A stretch of DNA of 25,610 bases from CAZCZZ01 sp964503335. GTDB taxonomy: Bacteria; Verrucomicrobiota; Kiritimatiellia; CAIVKH01. The notes under the pieces were generated by a model. The model was not told the DNA's origin, searched no databases, and saw nothing but the letters and a program-made list of their open reading frames with translations. Below are positions 23,479 through 25,610 of the stretch, piece after piece; the first letter of the stretch is position 1, and each line of letters begins with the position of its first letter. Where the stretch lies: positions 1-25,610 of the forward strand of contig CAZCZZ010000060.1 in assembly GCA_964503335.1 (NCBI GenBank), written 5' to 3'. A program made the translations under genes and the position numbers.

Positions 23479-25340
23479 TTGAAAGGCTTGCCGGGATGCC
23501 AGTCGAAATCGACCGCCCAGAAGTCGATAAAATCCATGCCGCTCTTCACCGCCCGCTCCTTCAGCGCTTCCAACTCCTTACTGGGCACCTCGGCCAGCGA
23601 CGGCAGGAATTTCGTCAGTTTGATATCCACCGCCCGCTTCCCACCCGCTTTGCGCAGGACCGTCTCCGCCTCGAGTACGGCCATTTCAAGAAATGGCGGC
23701 GGACTCTTGCGGTTCTTCTCCATGATCTCACGCGGGATGGGCACCAGCTTCATCTGCACCCCAAGTTCCGCTTCCAACGCATGACAATGCTGGCGCAACT
23801 CCATCTCAAATTCCCACGCCAGGCAAATCACCTCGCGCCCGCCCGCATGTTTTGTCGCCTCGGCCACGGATCTCGCCTCGCCGCGCGTAAAAAGCCCATC
23901 GATGCCATCCACATGGCAAAACGCGCCCGCCTTGCGGCCATGTAAAAGCGGGCTAGGCGGATTGGCCAAAACCTCGGCCTTAAAGAATTCCAACACGATT
24001 CGGCGATGCTCTTCCTCCGCCCCCTTCAACCGATCCTTCTGCCACCACTGCCGTTCGTAGCGGCCAAGGTTGTAGACGTCGAAAGCGCGGTAGGGCTGCT
24101 CTTCATCGTGTAGCTTCCGCTGAAGGTCAATCAGCCGCTTGCGGCTCGTGTGGATGGCGAAGCGACCAAGGTCCGACATGATCCAGCGGCGGCCAAGACG
24201 CTCGGCAACTGCGCCTGTCGTACCGCTGCCGCAGAAGAAGTCGGCGACGAGGTCGCCTTCGTTACTACTGGCGCGAATAATGCGTTCGAGCAGCGCCTCT
24301 GGCTTCTGAGTGGAATATGTAACGGACTCATTGCCTCCCTTGAGCATTGCGATATCGATCCATAGATTCGGGAGAGGAGTCCCTTTCGATTCATCGAGAA
24401 ACATCTTTAACTTTGGCGTTCCATTTGTGTTCCAGAAGATCCGCCCCTCAGCTTCGAGCGCCAACATCTTATCCAGAGTGTAAGCCCAGTGACGTCCGGT
24501 CCTAGGCCGTACGCCCTTCCAGTCGTAGTCGGCCTTCGTGCCCTTTCGGTCGCCAGGGGCCATCAGATCAGCGAGAGCATACCGCCGCCCCGATTCATCA
24601 ACATTTGAGTACGCTTTCTCGATGCGGTCCTCTGTGTACGGAAGGTATTGCGGATTCCACGTAGGCTCGAATGACTTTCCGTAAAAAAGAATCGTGTCGG
24701 TAACAACTGCGTATGTTGTCCCCGCCTTATTTGAGTCTTTCCTCTTCCAGAGTATTTCACTCTGAAAATTCTGATCTCCAAGTACATCATCGAGCACTAA
24801 GCGGAGCGAACTGTTCATCCGCCAATCGCAGTGAACGTAAATACTCCCCTTGTCTGAGAGCAGTTCCTTCATCAGTGTCAGCCGCTCTGACATCATATGG
24901 AGATAGGAGTCGGTGCCCTTGCCCCACATATCTCGGTAGGCAACCATTTCAAGTGTAGACTGGTCCTTCCCGACCGTCTCTTTGTCGTCCCCGATTGGCA
25001 CATCCATCGTGAAATCCGCGCCGACGTCGAAGGGCGGGTCAATGTAGATGAGATCGATGCGGCCTTTGAATTCCTTGAGCAGGCTGGCCATGACGAGTTT
25101 GTTGTCGCCCCAGATGAGCCGGTTCCGGAACGGTTCGCCGCCGTAGCGGGCGCTGTCTTCTTTCACCTGGGAGTGGACCTTGCGGTCAAACAGCTCGATC
25201 TGGCCCTCCGCCGCGGCCCGCTGCCGGGGTTCATCCACGGTCTCGATCCGCTGCATCGGCATCGCACACGAGGCCACATCCACCTCGCGGCGGTTCCCGT
25301 ACTCGTCGTACTTCCCTTCCCACACCAGTTCCGTGCTCAT
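23479..25340 (-). CDS. Site-specific DNA methyltransferase, beta class (type III Mod-like); 3' end lost in gap
   Basis: This enzyme transfers a methyl group from SAM to adenine N6 (or cytosine N4), protecting host sites from the Res partner. The catalytic motif IDLIYIDPPFD (motif IV, about residues 96-105) precedes the SAM-binding DFFCGSGTTGAVAERLGRRW (motif I, about 367-386). This IV-before-I order marks the beta class used by type III Mod proteins. Between them lie YLHMMSERLTLMKELLSDKG, VHCDWR and a variable target-recognition region. The start is set at ATG 25340 (MSTELVWEGKYDEYG), which matches how related methyltransferases begin. The frame stays open to ATG 25391 and to 25475. The C-terminus runs to DFWAVDFDWHPGKPF before the N block. 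Confidence 0.9.
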
Positions 25341-25610
25341 CTTTGAGAGCGGATGCGGGTTCGTCGGACCCCACGTAACGTCTTGAGCCATAATTACGAT
25401 ATTTCCCACATTGTCCTTCACAAGGCGACCGCGAATTGAGAAATCCCGCTGTTTGTCCGAACACTGGCTCAGCACATTTTACGATTCCAGATCCGGCATC
25501 ACCGAGGCCGGCTACAGGTGATGGGGCCGACGCTCTCGTTCGTGGAAGTCGCATCCTTCCTTGAAGAAGTTTCAAACTTCCTTCTCGGAGTTGCGAACTT
25601 CTTCGACGAA
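25341..25610. other. Upstream region of the methyltransferase gene, to window end
   Basis: I see no convincing gene in these 270 bases. The methyltransferase frame remains open up to 25475, but those residues (MLSQCSDKQRDF...) look unlike family N-termini. I could not identify a clear promoter on the minus strand. The last 50 bases form an inverted repeat listed separately. Confidence 0.4.
25561..25606. repeat. Imperfect inverted repeat at the window end
   Basis: TTGAAGAAGTTT (25561-25572) pairs with GAACTTCTTCGA (25595-25606). Nine core pairs are perfect (GAAGAAGTT / AACTTCTTC), with flanking A-T and G-U pairs and a 22-base loop. The loop itself contains AACT...AGTT that could form an inner stem. 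It could be a dispersed palindrome, a terminator of a gene beyond the window, or an operator for the defence locus. Confidence 0.55.

Noticed and set aside
25231..25575. Minus-strand ORF (114 codons) upstream of the methyltransferase
   Set aside because: It overlaps the methyltransferase N-terminus in another frame and has no motif; not a credible gene.

Overview
This window looks like a chromosomal scaffold from a Gram-negative bacterium: it has GspC, a lipoprotein signal with a lipobox, and a signal peptidase I. The sequence is GC-rich. I place it tentatively in the PVC group (Verrucomicrobiota, Kiritimatiellota or relatives), from the style of the long signal peptidase and from the 'CACCGCAGAGGCGCAGAG' type dispersed repeat. 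That placement is inference, not proof. Two 100-N blocks (20607-20706 and 23379-23478) are scaffold gaps.

Region 1 (2-9838, + strand) is a tightly packed housekeeping cluster: uvrB (5' end cut by the window), birA, coaX, trpA, a mannose-1-phosphate guanylyltransferase, ruvX, truA, rpe, lepA and a long signal peptidase I. Most neighbours overlap by 1-4 bases (ATGA, GTGA or TAATG junctions), so they are probably cotranscribed and translationally coupled. birA/coaX is followed by a small hairpin.

Region 2 (9839-15860) holds glgA (-) divergent from rnr (+). A three-gene minus-strand array follows: a coiled-coil zinc-ribbon protein, then rnpB (the class A RNase P RNA), then an orphan gspC. rnpB sits only 23 bp after one ORF and 14 bp before the next. 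The 3' end of gspC overlaps the 3' end of rnr.

Region 3 (15949-18575, + strand) is a compact operon of three membrane proteins (DUF1475, DUF2062 and DUF1295 types) and a cyclopropane-fatty-acid-synthase-like methyltransferase. It probably acts in membrane lipid modification. After it come two 20-bp palindromic repeat units, a 29-bp-arm imperfect inverted repeat, and a small rhodanese lipoprotein gene (-).

Region 4 (19173-25340, - strand) is an accessory defence locus and the most interesting part. The order is a beta-class DNA methyltransferase (Mod-like), a 300-aa protein with an antitoxin-like tail, a VapC-type PIN RNase, and a large Res-like SF2 helicase with a PD-(D/E)XK nuclease domain. 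The C-terminus of the Res-like protein carries an RNxxxxH (HEPN-like) motif. This suggests a type III-like restriction-modification system with one, possibly two, built-in RNase modules that could act as an abortive back-up. The window ends in an imperfect inverted repeat upstream of the methyltransferase.
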